Shown here: positions 16,409 to 27,400 of the stretch, piece by piece | Position numbering within the stretch: the first letter of the stretch is position 1 | How the letters are laid out: every line of letters starts with the position of its first letter | DNA from: Roseivirga sp. | GTDB lineage: Bacteria; Bacteroidota; Bacteroidia; Cytophagales; Cyclobacteriaceae | Reading direction: 5' to 3' | DNA: 58,350 bases | Assembly: GCA_021404565.1 (NCBI GenBank) | Contig: JAAWWF010000046.1 | Span: 1-58,350 of the forward strand | The notes under the pieces: generated by a model | Told to the model about the DNA's origin: nothing | Database searches by the model: none | What the model saw: the letters and a program-made list of their open reading frames with translations, nothing else | Made by a program: the position numbers and the translations under genes

Positions 16409-19400
16409 TTATTTAACCCGCATTACTTTTTGCCGAAGCTTTCGTCTTCCGGATTTATCTGTTATGACTAACACGAACAGCGCCTCCGTCATAGTAGAGA
16501 TGTCTTGTTTGTAATCAGTTGCTGCTTTTTTGATCTCAGTCTGACCCATGGTTTTACCACTGAGACTGACCAGTCGGATCACATCTCCGCCAGCTACCTC
16601 TGAGATAAGGATATAGTCCCGCGCAGGGTTAGGGTATGACTTGATTATAGGGGTGAGCAATGGCTCATCCACCGAGGTAACTACTAATGCTTGTGTGGCT
16701 GCCACAGTACAGCCATTCGCATCTCTGGCGGTAACTGTATAGTTACCGTTACCGAGGTTAGAGAAGGTACCCGAGCTCTGAAAGGTACCATCAATGGCAT
16801 ATTCATAGGGAGCCGTACCGCCCGATGCGCTGGCCGTAATGGTATTGAAGTTGCTCAGGTTTACGGTAACAGCCAGTGCGTCTGGCTCGGTAATGGTGGC
16901 AGAGGCAGTACCTGTGCAGCCATTGGCATCGCGTATGGTGATGGTATATATCTCAGGAGCGAGACTGGTAAAGCTTGCTGCTGATTGAAAACTGGTACCA
17001 TCAAGAGAATACTCATATGGAGCGGTACCTCCGGCTCCTGTCAGGGCAATTCCCCCATCAGCATCGCCATTGCAGGTCACATGAGTGGCCGCAGCTGTGA
17101 CTGTGAGCTCATCAGGCTCCAGGATGTTTACTGTTAGTGTGACCTCACACATGTTGGCATCCAATACCCTGAAATCATAGGTGCCCGGGGCCAGCCCGCT
17201 AAAAGAACTGGAACTGGATTGAACATTATTGATGTAGATCGTACCTCCCCCGGTTGTACCTCCACTGGCAAAGAGGGTAATGGTGCCATCGTCTGCACCA
17301 CGGCAGGTCACATCTGTTTTTTGAGCATTTACAACAAATACAAGTGGCTCTGTGATGGTGACATTGGTAGCAGCCGTACAGCTATTGTCATCTCTTACCG
17401 TAAGGGTATAGTCTCCGGGGGCCAGGTTGTCAAAAATTGTCGTTTGGAAGTTTGTACCATCAAGACTGTAACTGTAGGGGCCAACACCACCTGATGCAGC
17501 TCCGGCTATTTGTCCGTTATCTGCTCCGCTACAGGTTACATTCACCTGCTCAAAAGCCAGGTTTAGTGCTGTGGGCTCAGTGACGGTGGTGTTGATGGTA
17601 ACCTCACAGCTTACTGCATCTTTCACTGTTACAGTGTAATCACCGGCTGTGAGACCTGTAAAAGAGCTTTGGGCCTGGAAGTTGGTTCCGTCCAGACTAT
17701 AAGTGATATCACCGGTGCCACCAGAAGCAGTGAGTGTAAGGGAACCGGTATTGCTACCCGCACAAAGTACCTGGCTGACTGAAGCAATCTGAGTCTCTAA
17801 CTGGTCCGGTTCGGTTATTTCAAACACTTTATTAGTAAGACAGCCATTCGCATCTTTAACAGATACCGTATAACTACCCGGTGCGAGATCGCGAAAAGTG
17901 GAGGTACTGCTATAAGTGCCACCATCCAGGGCATACTCATAAGGCGCAGTACCTCCCGTCACCCCCGTTATTTCTATAAACCCGTTATCATCTCCTTTAC
18001 AGGTAATGTTTACCTGGGTGGTGGTGAGACTAAAGGGTGCTGGTTCGTTGATGTCTATACTGGTGGTGGATGTGCAGCCGTTTTCGTCCTTTACCGTAAG
18101 CGTGTACCCTCCCGCCAGGAGGCCAGTGAAGGTTCCACTGGATTGATAGTTGCCTTCGTCAATCTTGTATTGGTAACCGGTGGTGCCGGGTGTACCTCCC
18201 TGCCCTGTAATGGTAACAGAACCATTGGCAGCTCCGCGACAATCGACATGCGTAAAGCTGACTCCCTGGGCTACCAGTATGGTGGGCTGCGTCAAGGTAC
18301 GCGATAGGGTGGCAGTGCAGTTGCTGGCATCTCTTACTGTGATGGTGTAGCTACCGGCAGCAAGGTTGTCAAAAATGTTACTGGTAACAAAGTTAGCACC
18401 GTCAATACTGTACTCATATGGGCCCGAACCACCAAGAGCAGCAACATCGAGCAGGCCTGTTGCTTCTCCGGCACAGCCCGGATTGATGAGTGTGTCTTCG
18501 AATAGCTGCAATGCGTCAGGTTCTGTGACGGTAATGGATACAGTACCTACGCAACCTTTGGTATCCTTAATGGTAATACTATAGGTACCTGCGGTCAGCT
18601 GGTTAAAGCTGGCTGAGGTGCCAAAAGAACCTCCGTCTAATGAATAAGTATAGGGACCAGTACCACCGGAGGCGGTAAGGGCAATGCTTCCATTTTGTTC
18701 ACCATTGCAAAGAACATGAGATATATTCGCGTTGGCGGTAATTTCTGTGGCTGCCTGTATCTGAAAGTTGATACTGGCGATGCAGCCGTCTTTATCTCGT
18801 ACCCAGGCAGTATGAGTGCCTGCTACCAGACTAGTGAAGGTAGGAGAGGTTTGAGAAGTAATTCCATTGATGCTATACTCATAGTCCCGTGTAGCCGCAT
18901 CACTGGCATTGATAGTTACTGTGCCATCGTTGCCGCCAAAGCAGGTTGGACTGGTTGGGGTTGCTGTGAGGGTGATGGGGTCGAGAAGGCTCAGGATAGT
19001 GGTGTTTACCACTGAATCCTGTCCCGTAGCCCTGCCACCTGTAAAGATGTCCTGATAAGTACCAACGGCACTATAGGTCGAATTGCCCACCTGCACCGTG
19101 CTTCCGTCACACAGGTTTATGCGTTGATTATGCACGGCTACATTATGCAGACTGGCAATGTAAAGGTCTCTGCCTCCGCTGATTCCGTTTTTCTGAACAT
19201 TGGTAGCATCAAAGTCAAAGTCAACGTCTTCCTCCACATAGCCCGAAACATAAATGTTACCCCCTGGACTGGCGGCTACGGTATGGGCCCAATCGCCAAT
19301 GGTTGAACCAATAAACCCACCTGCCCACTGGAAACTCAAATCGCTGTTGTATTTGGCTACGAAGATATCAAACTGATTAACCGTAGAAAAAGGAAGTGAC

Positions 19401-20587
19401 GTTGTTCCGTTCGGGTCAGGGTCAAAATCATTACCGGGACCTTTGGCTACTCCGGCAATGATATAGTTGCCTTGTGCATCAAGTGCATGTGTTAAGGCAA
19501 ACTGCTCATCATCTCCGCCTAAAACACTGACAGTACGAGGTGAGCCGGTAGGGTCATACTTGACCACCAGGATATTGGGAGAGGAATCAACTGAGACGGT
19601 AGTCGTGTTGAAACCTCCCAGGGTCACAGTTCCCTGGATAAAGCCTGCAATGGTGAGGTCACCATTCTGATCGAGTTCTAAGGAGAGGTAGCCGGAGCGG
19701 TCCAGACTTCCTGAATGTGAGCCTACACGATCCCATTTAAAGCTGGCGTCAGATTCCAGTTTGAAGATGAAGGATTCCGGCCTCATGCCTACTGCACCGT
19801 TTAGGTTGGTTCCATTTTGGAAATCGAGTGTTTCCCAGAGTCTTCCAACGGCATATACATTGCCGAGAGCATCAGTTTCAATATCATCAATTGTATTACT
19901 GGGGCTATTGCTGGCAATGCTTTTGACCCAGGTCAGTCCGCCTTGATTGGCATATTTTGCAATAAAGAGGTTGTTGACATTGCCACTTTGGGTCAGATTG
20001 GATTGACCTCCTGTAATGTCGAAATCTGCAGTGCCTTTATAGCTACCTGCAATGAGCAGTGAGGTACCACTTGGTTTGATATCCAATGGTTCCTGATCTC
20101 CCGTGCCTTCTATTACTCCGGCACCTTCAAAAGCACCGGTGTCTTTATCGAAGGAGGCTATGTAGATGGTACTGACAGTACTACTAAGGGTGTTTTTTAC
20201 TATGGTGGTTCCAAAAGTGGCCGTATCGGTAAAAGTGCCTGTTACCAGAACACTACCCGATTCACTTAGTGTAATTTCCGAACCACTGTCCGCGTCAAGG
20301 GCCTTGGCCCAGACAAAGGCTCCGGTTTTATCGTATTTGGCAACATATACACCCAGATTGCCCACAGGGGGAGAGATGCTGAAGTTTCCTGTTGGATTCA
20401 TATTCACTGGTCCGTGTAGCTCCCCCACTATATAGATGTTCTCATCATCATCTACCACCATGTCATTGGCAATCTCCTCGGTCATGCTACCAAGCGTAAT
20501 GGCCCAGTTGAGATAATCTTGTCCATGGCTTAACCGGACAAACAGGGTCAGGAAAGCCACTGTTGTTAATATTTTGATCTGTCTCAT
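16409..20587 (-). CDS. giant SprB-repeat T9SS surface protein, cassette 1
   Basis: 1392 aa. A signal peptide (1-22) is followed by an N-terminal half (~23-480) of repeated beta blades with the pattern xxVAKYDxxGxxxWAK...GNIYVxG, an SBBP/beta-propeller style. A linker follows (INLCDGSTVQVGNSTYSAV, GTYQDIF, ending in DSV). About nine SprB repeats (~540-1240), each ~70-80 aa, then run from CxGxxDG through GGTxPYxYSLDG and LxAGxYTxTVxDxxGC to EPxxL. A final repeat lacks the opening cysteine. The last ~75 residues are a T9SS sorting domain (SYPNPARDY ... KLRQKVMRVK). SprB is the known gliding adhesin of flavobacteria and is far larger; this shorter relative is likely a surface adhesin. It starts 3 bp after its lipoprotein partner. 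Confidence 0.9.
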   Translation of the reverse strand: MRQIKILTTVAFLTLFVRLSHGQDYLNWAITLGSMTEEIANDMVVDDDENIYIVGELHGPVNMNPTGNFSISPPVGNLGVYVAKYDKTGAFVWAKALDADSGSEITLSESGSVLVTGTFTDTATFGTTIVKNTLSSTVSTIYIASFDKDTGAFEGAGVIEGTGDQEPLDIKPSGTSLLIAGSYKGTADFDITGGQSNLTQSGNVNNLFIAKYANQGGLTWVKSIASNSPSNTIDDIETDALGNVYAVGRLWETLDFQNGTNLNGAVGMRPESFIFKLESDASFKWDRVGSHSGSLDRSGYLSLELDQNGDLTIAGFIQGTVTLGGFNTTTVSVDSSPNILVVKYDPTGSPRTVSVLGGDDEQFALTHALDAQGNYIIAGVAKGPGNDFDPDPNGTTSLPFSTVNQFDIFVAKYNSDLSFQWAGGFIGSTIGDWAHTVAASPGGNIYVSGYVEEDVDFDFDATNVQKNGISGGRDLYIASLHNVAVHNQRINLCDGSTVQVGNSTYSAVGTYQDIFTGGRATGQDSVVNTTILSLLDPITLTATPTSPTCFGGNDGTVTINASDAATRDYEYSINGITSQTSPTFTSLVAGTHTAWVRDKDGCIASINFQIQAATEITANANISHVLCNGEQNGSIALTASGGTGPYTYSLDGGSFGTSASFNQLTAGTYSITIKDTKGCVGTVSITVTEPDALQLFEDTLINPGCAGEATGLLDVAALGGSGPYEYSIDGANFVTSNIFDNLAAGSYTITVRDASNCTATLSRTLTQPTILVAQGVSFTHVDCRGAANGSVTITGQGGTPGTTGYQYKIDEGNYQSSGTFTGLLAGGYTLTVKDENGCTSTTSIDINEPAPFSLTTTQVNITCKGDDNGFIEITGVTGGTAPYEYALDGGTYSSTSTFRDLAPGSYTVSVKDANGCLTNKVFEITEPDQLETQIASVSQVLCAGSNTGSLTLTASGGTGDITYSLDGTNFQAQSSFTGLTAGDYTVTVKDAVSCEVTINTTVTEPTALNLAFEQVNVTCSGADNGQIAGAASGGVGPYSYSLDGTNFQTTIFDNLAPGDYTLTVRDDNSCTAATNVTITEPLVFVVNAQKTDVTCRGADDGTITLFASGGTTGGGTIYINNVQSSSSSFSGLAPGTYDFRVLDANMCEVTLTVNILEPDELTVTAAATHVTCNGDADGGIALTGAGGTAPYEYSLDGTSFQSAASFTSLAPEIYTITIRDANGCTGTASATITEPDALAVTVNLSNFNTITASASGGTAPYEYAIDGTFQSSGTFSNLGNGNYTVTARDANGCTVAATQALVVTSVDEPLLTPIIKSYPNPARDYILISEVAGGDVIRLVSLSGKTMGQTEIKKAATDYKQDISTMTEALFVLVITDKSGRRKLRQKVMRVK

Positions 20588-20590
20588 GGC

Positions 20591-21025
20591 TTATTTGGTC
20601 AGAGTAAAGGTGAATGATCCGGTAATGCCTGCAGCGGAGCCGCTACCGACACTGTTGATACTGAAGTTCAATACCAGGCGGCTTGTGGTCACTTCGGAGA
20701 TAGTAACCACCACATTATCGTCACGGGTTACCCTGTCTGTGACGGTCTCGTTAGGAAAATCAAAGGTGCCTCTGGCGGGCCAGGGGTTGCCTCCATTGGT
20801 GGTACTATAGGTTTTATCAGCGGTAAGCGTCAGTGTGAATTGCTGGTATTGTGTGGTAACATCGCTACCGTCATTAGAGACGCTGCTTAAGTTCCAGGTG
20901 CCAGCCAGGGCCTTGATTTGTTCTTCCTGTGGGTCGGGGTCGTCCTTTTTGCACCCACTCAGCAGTAGACTGGTGGTTATGCAGGCGCAGAATGTCAGGA
21001 TCAGTGAAAATTGGGTCTTCCTCAT
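20591..21025 (-). CDS. small surface lipoprotein, cassette 1
   Basis: 144 aa. Signal peptide with lipobox LLSGC, followed by KKDDPDP, a good match to the K/D-rich surface-export signal of Bacteroidota lipoproteins. The mature domain starts KALAGTWNLSSVSNDGSDVT and carries the shared block YSTTNGGNPWPARGTF and a closing GITGSFTFTLTK. These beta-strand-rich features resemble lipocalin-like domains. Its stop is 3 bp before the ATG of the SprB giant, so translation is probably coupled. The two should be made together; a binding or anchoring role for the lipoprotein at the cell surface is inference. The 21026-21406 gap upstream holds the likely promoter, with no motif I can name. Confidence 0.82.
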   Translation of the reverse strand: MRKTQFSLILTFCACITTSLLLSGCKKDDPDPQEEQIKALAGTWNLSSVSNDGSDVTTQYQQFTLTLTADKTYSTTNGGNPWPARGTFDFPNETVTDRVTRDDNVVVTISEVTTSRLVLNFSINSVGSGSAAGITGSFTFTLTK

Positions 21026-21406
21026 ACTTGGTTAAAAATTTAGTGTTGACTGCTGTGCGGCCAGACTGATACCATACCGAGTATAACCCGAGGTGTATGA
21101 TCCATTGATTGATACTTGCTCCATCCAGATCGGGAGCTCATCATCGGGATTTTATTCACCTCACCTATACACTCACTGGCATGAGAAGTAGCAGAAAAAA
21201 TAACCCAGCACCCATTAGAGGTACAACCCTATACTCCTTGCGGAGCCTAATGGAGTTTCCGTACTCTCTTCAGCCTCAACAGGCCGAACAGACAGATTCT
21301 TTATTGTGCCCGGGCAATTTGAAGGGAATCGATAGGGAGAGGTGAGCTCATTGACGAGCATTGCCTTTTTGTTGATAACTGTAAAGTTCCGATTGATACG
21401 GGAATC

Positions 21407-22141
21407 TCAGATTCTGGAAAGAATTTCTGTTAGCTGATCTTTTCTGATAGAAATGGGAATAGCTTTCTCGTTAGTGAAAATAAGGTTGCTCTCAAATTTA
21501 TCATAACGGACTACATGATTGCAGTTGATAAGGTAGGAGCGATGGATACGGTAGAAGTTATGCGCCTTGAGCAGGGCCTCGTATTCTTTGAGGTTTTTAG
21601 ATACCACAATTTTCTTCCCATTAGTCAGGTGGAAATAGGTATAGCTTCCTTCGGCACTACACCAGAGCAGGTCATTGACCATGACCACGTGCACACTGTC
21701 AGCGTCCCGAAGGACTATTCGTTCGGATATTTGACCATTAAAACTGCTTCCGAGTATGTCCATTTGTAGCCTGAATGTATCGAGCTCAATACGCTCTTTG
21801 GCCTTGTTGATGGCCTCCAGCAATTCATGCAGATCGATAGGTTTTACCAGGTAATCGATAGCGCTATACCTGAAGGCGTCCAGAGCAAACTGATCATGGG
21901 CGGTGATAAAGATTACCTGGGGGTAAGGAGCAGATAACCCTTTGAGTAGGTCAAAGCCGTTGCCATCATTCATTTGAACGTCCAGAAAAATAAGATCCGG
22001 ACGGGTTTCTCTGATCAGGTCAACTCCCTGGGCTACCCCTTGGGCATTGCCTACTACCTCTACTTCTTCGTTAGCATGCTTCAGTAGAGCCCCAAGGGTA
22101 CTGTGTACATGAAGTTCATCATCTACGATTACAGCTCTCAT
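21407..22141 (-). CDS. LytTR-family response regulator, cassette 1
   Basis: 244 aa. The receiver domain (1-120) has the acidic pair DD at 7-8, phosphoacceptor Asp54 in IFLDVQM, and the conserved lysine in YLVKP. The LytTR DNA-binding domain (about 140-244) contains IVLRDADSVHVV, WCSAEGSYTYF, and FYRIHRSYLINCNHV. Phosphorylation by the adjacent kinase should drive DNA binding as a dimer to direct repeats. Its ATG overlaps the kinase stop by 4 bp (ATGA), a sign of translational coupling. The next minus-strand genes, 381 bp further, are the lipoprotein and SprB giant, the natural candidates for its targets. Confidence 0.92.
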   Translation of the reverse strand: MRAVIVDDELHVHSTLGALLKHANEEVEVVGNAQGVAQGVDLIRETRPDLIFLDVQMNDGNGFDLLKGLSAPYPQVIFITAHDQFALDAFRYSAIDYLVKPIDLHELLEAINKAKERIELDTFRLQMDILGSSFNGQISERIVLRDADSVHVVMVNDLLWCSAEGSYTYFHLTNGKKIVVSKNLKEYEALLKAHNFYRIHRSYLINCNHVVRYDKFESNLIFTNEKAIPISIRKDQLTEILSRI

Positions 22142-24186
22142 TGAATGGGCAGGTTCAGTTGAATTCTTGTACCGGTCGTTTCAGGGTTCAGCCTGGAAAG
22201 ATCCGCGATATCGATGGTGGCCGGTTTTCCGGTTCTTTTGGATAAAAATTTCAGTCTGTCCTTTGTGATGCGGATCGCCATGGATTTTTCTTTTTTCTTT
22301 TCAATTTCGAGTGATGAATCAATACCGACACCATTGTCCTCTATTAAAATGGTAAGCTCATTCTTAGATTCGGCAATGGATATCCTGAGCTTGTTTTCAG
22401 CTGAGGTTCTGCTGGCAAAACCATGTTCCAGCGCATTTTCTACAAAGGGCTGAGTAATCATAGGAGGGATAGAGATAAACTCAGATTCTATCTCTTCAGG
22501 AACGTTTATATCATATTCGAATTTGTCTCCGAAACGCAGTTTCTGAAGATCCAGGTAGTTTTTGAGAAACTCTATCTCACTCGACAGGGAAATGCTTTCT
22601 TTTTCAGTGAAGCTCAGCATTTGCCGGGTAAGCTTAGAAAATTTGGCAACATATCTCGAGGTCTTTACAGCATCCTTGTTATCCAATACAAGCTTCTGGA
22701 TGGCACTTAGCGAGTTGTAGAGAAAGTGAGGATTGAGCTGAGCGTTTGACAGCCTTTGTTTGGCCAGAATTTCGTTATTACTCGCATTGGTAATACGCTG
22801 CCGGTAAACAAAGTAGATAAGCAAGATCAATAAAACTGCCGCTATGAGTCCTACTACTAGCAGCTGATTTTTGCGTGACAGTTCCGATGTCTGGCTGAGG
22901 GCAAGTAGCTGGAGGTCTTTGATCTTCTGGTTTTTCAGATCGGTTTCATATTCCAGTTGGAGGGCATTGATACTACTCAGGTTCTCTTTGCTGAAAAGGC
23001 TGTCTTGCAGTTGGTCGTAATCAAGAAAATAGTCGTAACCGGTTTTATAATCTCCACTAGAGACATAAATGTCCGAAGCCAGCTTCAGCGATTGGGCAAG
23101 TACTCCACTGAGGTTTTCTTCTTTGGCTATTTTAATGGCTTCATTTACCTTTTCTATAGCCAGGGTATATTCCTCTTCCAGGGCAAACACCTGCGCATAT
23201 GCCTGGTTGAGTTTGATGTGTGTCTTTACATGCTCAGGTCCTGCAAGTTCTGCTGCTTGTGCCAGGTAGTGCCGGGCACTATCTGTTTCTTCTCTGTAAA
23301 TAAATAAACGACCTGTCTCAAAAAGAACCTCACGAAGGCTTGTATTACCATTAGTCCTGGCTATGTTCAGTGCCTGGTGATAGAACACCAATCCTGCATC
23401 GTAGTCTTTTTTGGTCACAGCCAGTTCAGCGAGGCCAATGCTTGTCCAGGCCATCAACTGGGAGTTTCCTGCAGAGTCAGCATAAGCATACACCTCCTCA
23501 AAACCTTGCCGGGCTTTGTCAAACTCCCGCAGATTATAGTTCGTCTTGGCAATGGAATACTTATAGAAATTACCAAGCTGTATCAGGTTGTTATCGATAC
23601 TCAGTTTGTGGGCCTGGACGAAGTGCCCCATAGCCGTTTGAAAGTCTCCTTTATCCTGTGCCAGTAGTCCCAGACTCTGATGTGAATTGGCAAGGCCACG
23701 GCTCTTTTGGAACGAATCAGGTTGCCTTAGCAGTATTTCATGGCTTTTTTCGAAGTAAAAAATGGCGCTGTCAAACTGACCAATGTTTCTGTTGGAATTC
23801 CCCAGAGAGCTATACACCAGCATTTCACCAATGTCATAATCAATGAGTCTTGAGAAGTGCAAGGCGGAGTCAAGGTAGGTTCGGCCGAGCGCTTCATTAC
23901 TATAGCGCAAAGAGCTGCCCAAAGTATAAGTGAAGTAAGCAAGCTCTTTAATATTACCCTCTTCCCGGGCCAGCTCTCTGCCCATGGAAATTACCCGGTT
24001 CAGAGAGTCGGGCATCCCGGCATTCAGGAGTCTGTTGACCAGGCCGTGTAGCTGCTTTAACTCAGTGCTGGTTTCCTGCTGAGCAAGGGCAGAACTTTTC
24101 AAAGAGCAAAGACTGATCAGCAGTACTGCCATACACCGTGCCATTCGTAGCCAGGCAATAAATGCTTGGGATTTACAATTTTTCAT
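22138..24186 (-). CDS. TPR sensor histidine kinase (LytS-type), cassette 1
   Basis: 682 aa. Signal peptide (1-36, ...SALAQ), then tetratricopeptide repeats (~40-390) expected in the periplasm. A short coiled coil leads to a single membrane helix (~442-461, LIAAVLLILLIYFVYRQR). The His_kinase domain has its phosphoacceptor His near 488 in LNPHFLYNSLSAIQ. The ATPase domain contains PPMITQPFVENALEHGF and EDNGVGIDSS. These are features of the LytS-like class in which the N box follows a PPMxxQPxVENAxxHG motif. The TPR region probably binds a protein or peptide in the periplasm. It overlaps the response regulator gene by 4 bp. The gene-free 24187-24485 stretch separates it from the divergent giant gene. 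Confidence 0.92.
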   Translation of the reverse strand: MKNCKSQAFIAWLRMARCMAVLLISLCSLKSSALAQQETSTELKQLHGLVNRLLNAGMPDSLNRVISMGRELAREEGNIKELAYFTYTLGSSLRYSNEALGRTYLDSALHFSRLIDYDIGEMLVYSSLGNSNRNIGQFDSAIFYFEKSHEILLRQPDSFQKSRGLANSHQSLGLLAQDKGDFQTAMGHFVQAHKLSIDNNLIQLGNFYKYSIAKTNYNLREFDKARQGFEEVYAYADSAGNSQLMAWTSIGLAELAVTKKDYDAGLVFYHQALNIARTNGNTSLREVLFETGRLFIYREETDSARHYLAQAAELAGPEHVKTHIKLNQAYAQVFALEEEYTLAIEKVNEAIKIAKEENLSGVLAQSLKLASDIYVSSGDYKTGYDYFLDYDQLQDSLFSKENLSSINALQLEYETDLKNQKIKDLQLLALSQTSELSRKNQLLVVGLIAAVLLILLIYFVYRQRITNASNNEILAKQRLSNAQLNPHFLYNSLSAIQKLVLDNKDAVKTSRYVAKFSKLTRQMLSFTEKESISLSSEIEFLKNYLDLQKLRFGDKFEYDINVPEEIESEFISIPPMITQPFVENALEHGFASRTSAENKLRISIAESKNELTILIEDNGVGIDSSLEIEKKKEKSMAIRITKDRLKFLSKRTGKPATIDIADLSRLNPETTGTRIQLNLPIQ

Positions 24187-24361
24187 TTGGTAGTGCTCGG
24201 TTATGCTATGACTAAAGTAATGGCAAATATTGAATTAAGGAAGCATATACAATTTCATCCGCTTGGCTATAGGCTTGATTCTCAGAATTCTCCATTGAGT
24301 ATCAATAGGTTTATAGTGTATTCGTATTGCATTATTTTTTGTGCAAAATGAAATGTCAGAT

Positions 24362-24383
24362 TTTGATAGTTACGATTATCAAA
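24362..24383. promoter_or_regulatory. inverted repeat in the divergent promoter region
   Basis: TTTGATA (24362-24368) and TATCAAA (24377-24383) are exact reverse complements separated by 8 bp, about 100 bp before the 1835-aa protein and 176 bp before the kinase. It could be a dimeric regulator site or a small hairpin. Function is unproven. Confidence 0.35.
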
Positions 24384-24485
24384 TGAAACAATGCTTTTAT
24401 TGGTTCAAAGCCTTCTCCTGTTGATCCTTCAATTTCCCGCCTTGCCGCTTTAGTAAATTCCAGTCAACCAAAACATAGACTGCTC

Positions 24486-27400
24486 ATGTACTTAAGACTC
24501 AGCTTAGGTGCCCTCTTGTTTCTATGCTCAGTGGTTAAGGCCCAAAATCCGATTTCGGGTATAACCACCAGTAGCAATACAGCCACCAGCACTAGCTACA
24601 CGGCTACCTCTCCCGCTGATGCCATGAACAGTATCAATGTCAGCACTTCATATCAGATCAACAATGGAACCGGCACCAATATAGGTGTGAGTGCTTATAC
24701 CATTGGAGGTTCCAGCTACAGCAATTTTCTTCAGCCCGATTCTCTGGTTATCAGAAGAACAGATGGAGGAAGCTTCTTAAATGTCTGGTATACCATGGAC
24801 CAGATCAATAGTGGCACTTCTCCGGCTACTCTTGTATTGGAACCTGATCGTGCAAATGACCTGGAGGCGATGTATCAGGCCGGCAATGTCAATACTGGCT
24901 TCGATGATCTGCTAATCAACACCGATGATATAGATGGCTATGCACCACCGCAGGTTGAACGGGTAGATGTGCTTTGGTATAGTGGTATGGTCTCCTGCGC
25001 ACCTGCCAATGTGGTATTCACTATTATAGAACGTGGGGGAGATGATGATATCAGGGTTGCTGCTATTACGGCCCTGGATGTCAACGGAGACCCTTCTGCC
25101 TATGGAAGTACCGTGCTGATAGAGGCCAATGACTGGCCGCAAACAGGGTCGGCCTTTAGCAATTTTATGGTGCTGAGACGAACTGCTTTGGGGCAGAACC
25201 CCTTGCCCTTGCTTAACAGGGGCGTTTTAGCAGGACAAAGCAGTGAAGTAGTCCAGGGAATGGCCGTTTCATTGCAAGATCTGGGGGTGTCATCAGGACA
25301 GGTTATCTATGGTTATTCCATTTTTGCGGCAGATACCGATGAGAGCAACATGGGGATTGATCTGACAGATATAGCCACCTTTCCTACCAATACCGTAGCC
25401 TCAGATTCAGGGCTTGATTTGGTGGCAGGACTTTCTGCGGCTGTATCAGATGGTGACTGTCTGATAGAAGCTGTTGGCCCGGGTGGTTACCAGGCCAGTC
25501 TGGTGACCTGGCTCAAAGCTGATGAAGGAGCACTGACTACTGCTGGCGGCTCAACACCTTCGGATGGAGGTTCAGCAGGGTTTTGGGAAGACCAGTCAGT
25601 GGGGAATTATGATTTTGAAAACACTGGAGTAGCTCCCTTCTACAGAAGCAGTTCAAGCACAATCAATTTTAATCCCACGATAGACTTTGTAGCGAGCAGC
25701 CAGCGTGATCTTTCAATTGAGAAAAACGAAGACTACAATTTCAAAGCGATAGACTCTGGTTTTGAAAAGAAAATGATTCACCTGGCTTTCAGAACCGGTA
25801 GTGATATCCAAATCCGCCAGCAGCTGCTGGACCACGCAGGCGATGTAACCGGAATCTCGGCCTATGTCGAATCGGGCAACCTATACGCTTCAGCATGGCA
25901 GCGTACAAACGTGGGTTCCGGAAGCCCCTGGAATGATGCGGCCAGTACAGTGTTTCTGTCAAAGGCAGTAGCGGCTGATACCGAGTATGTGCTGAGCCTG
26001 GAGTTTGAAGGTAATGTGAGTGTTACAGGAACCTTAAAAGCGTATCTCAATGGTGATCAGTTTGGTATTCTTTCTTCGGTGGGCCTGCTGTTTAATGAGA
26101 AAGACGATATTGGTATTGGTGATGCCACGGGCACTTCACGTTACGAGGCAGGAACCCAGAATGCTGACTCTTTTGAGGGAGAAATAAGCGAGTTTGTTTA
26201 TATCAATGAGCCTTCTTCCATTTCGTCTGTTCAAAGAAAGAAAACAGAAAGTTATCTGGCCCTTAAATATGGTATTACCCTCGATCAATCTTCCGCGCAA
26301 GACTATTACAATTCGGCTGGCAACGTAGTATTCGATGCTACCAACCCCACCGCCCTTGGAGGGTTTTTAAGCTATAACAGCAACATAGCCGGCATTGCTC
26401 GTGACGATGATTCTGAGCTGCTGCAAGCTTCTTCAAAGAGTGAACACCCGGGCGATGTTTTAAGTATAAGCCGGAATGGAGGCTTTTCTACGGACAATAC
26501 CTGGTTTATGTGGGGGCATGACGGTGATGCCCTGACCTTGCAAAATACTGATGTACCTGTCAGTGTGACCAACAGGCTTTCGAGAGTCTGGCGTGTGGCA
26601 GAAACCAATGATGCTGGCTTGCTCGAACTGACTTTTGACCTGACCGGACTTGGTTTAAGTACAGATCCAGCTGATTTCAGTCTACTGGTGGCAAGTTCGG
26701 GGAGTAACGGTTCGTTTTCTTCCAGCAGTATTATTTCCGGGGGTAGCATGAATGGTTTTTTGCTGACTTTTACCGGGGTGAGCCTAAGCAATGGTGAGTT
26801 CATCACCCTTTCAGCAGCAGCCAATATGGTTGGACCCGGAGGGGTAGCCAATAACCTAAGTTTCTGGATTAAGGCCAATGACGGCACTAATACTACTACC
26901 GATGGGGTAGAGGTAACCTCCTGGTCTGATCAGTTGGGGCTATACTCTGCTTCAGCTACTGCCGGCACTGCCCCGGTCTATGTCGAATCCGGTGCCAACT
27001 ATAACCCTGGAATAACCTTTAATGGTACCGATGAGCTTATGTCCGCTACAGGTGGCCTCAATACTGTTACTTATTATCTGGTCATTCGCCCTGACAACGC
27101 TTTTAGCACTTCCACCACTGCCGAAACTCCCCTGGGTTTTGAGGTGAGCTCTACGGCCGCCACCAATAATGTCGGAGGACTCTTTCTGGGAGATCAGTTC
27201 GGAGCTGCCACTCTGATCACTCACCTTGTGGGTACTGGTACCACCTTGTACGCCCGGGGTCTTTCGGGTACTTCAGTCACCCTGGAGGCCGGTAAGCCTT
27301 ATGTTTTAGGGGTCAGAACCAATGCGGGATCGACTGAAACAGAAATTAGCCTTAATGGTTTGCTTGTAGATAATGGCGGTTTCAGCACTTTGCTTGAGGC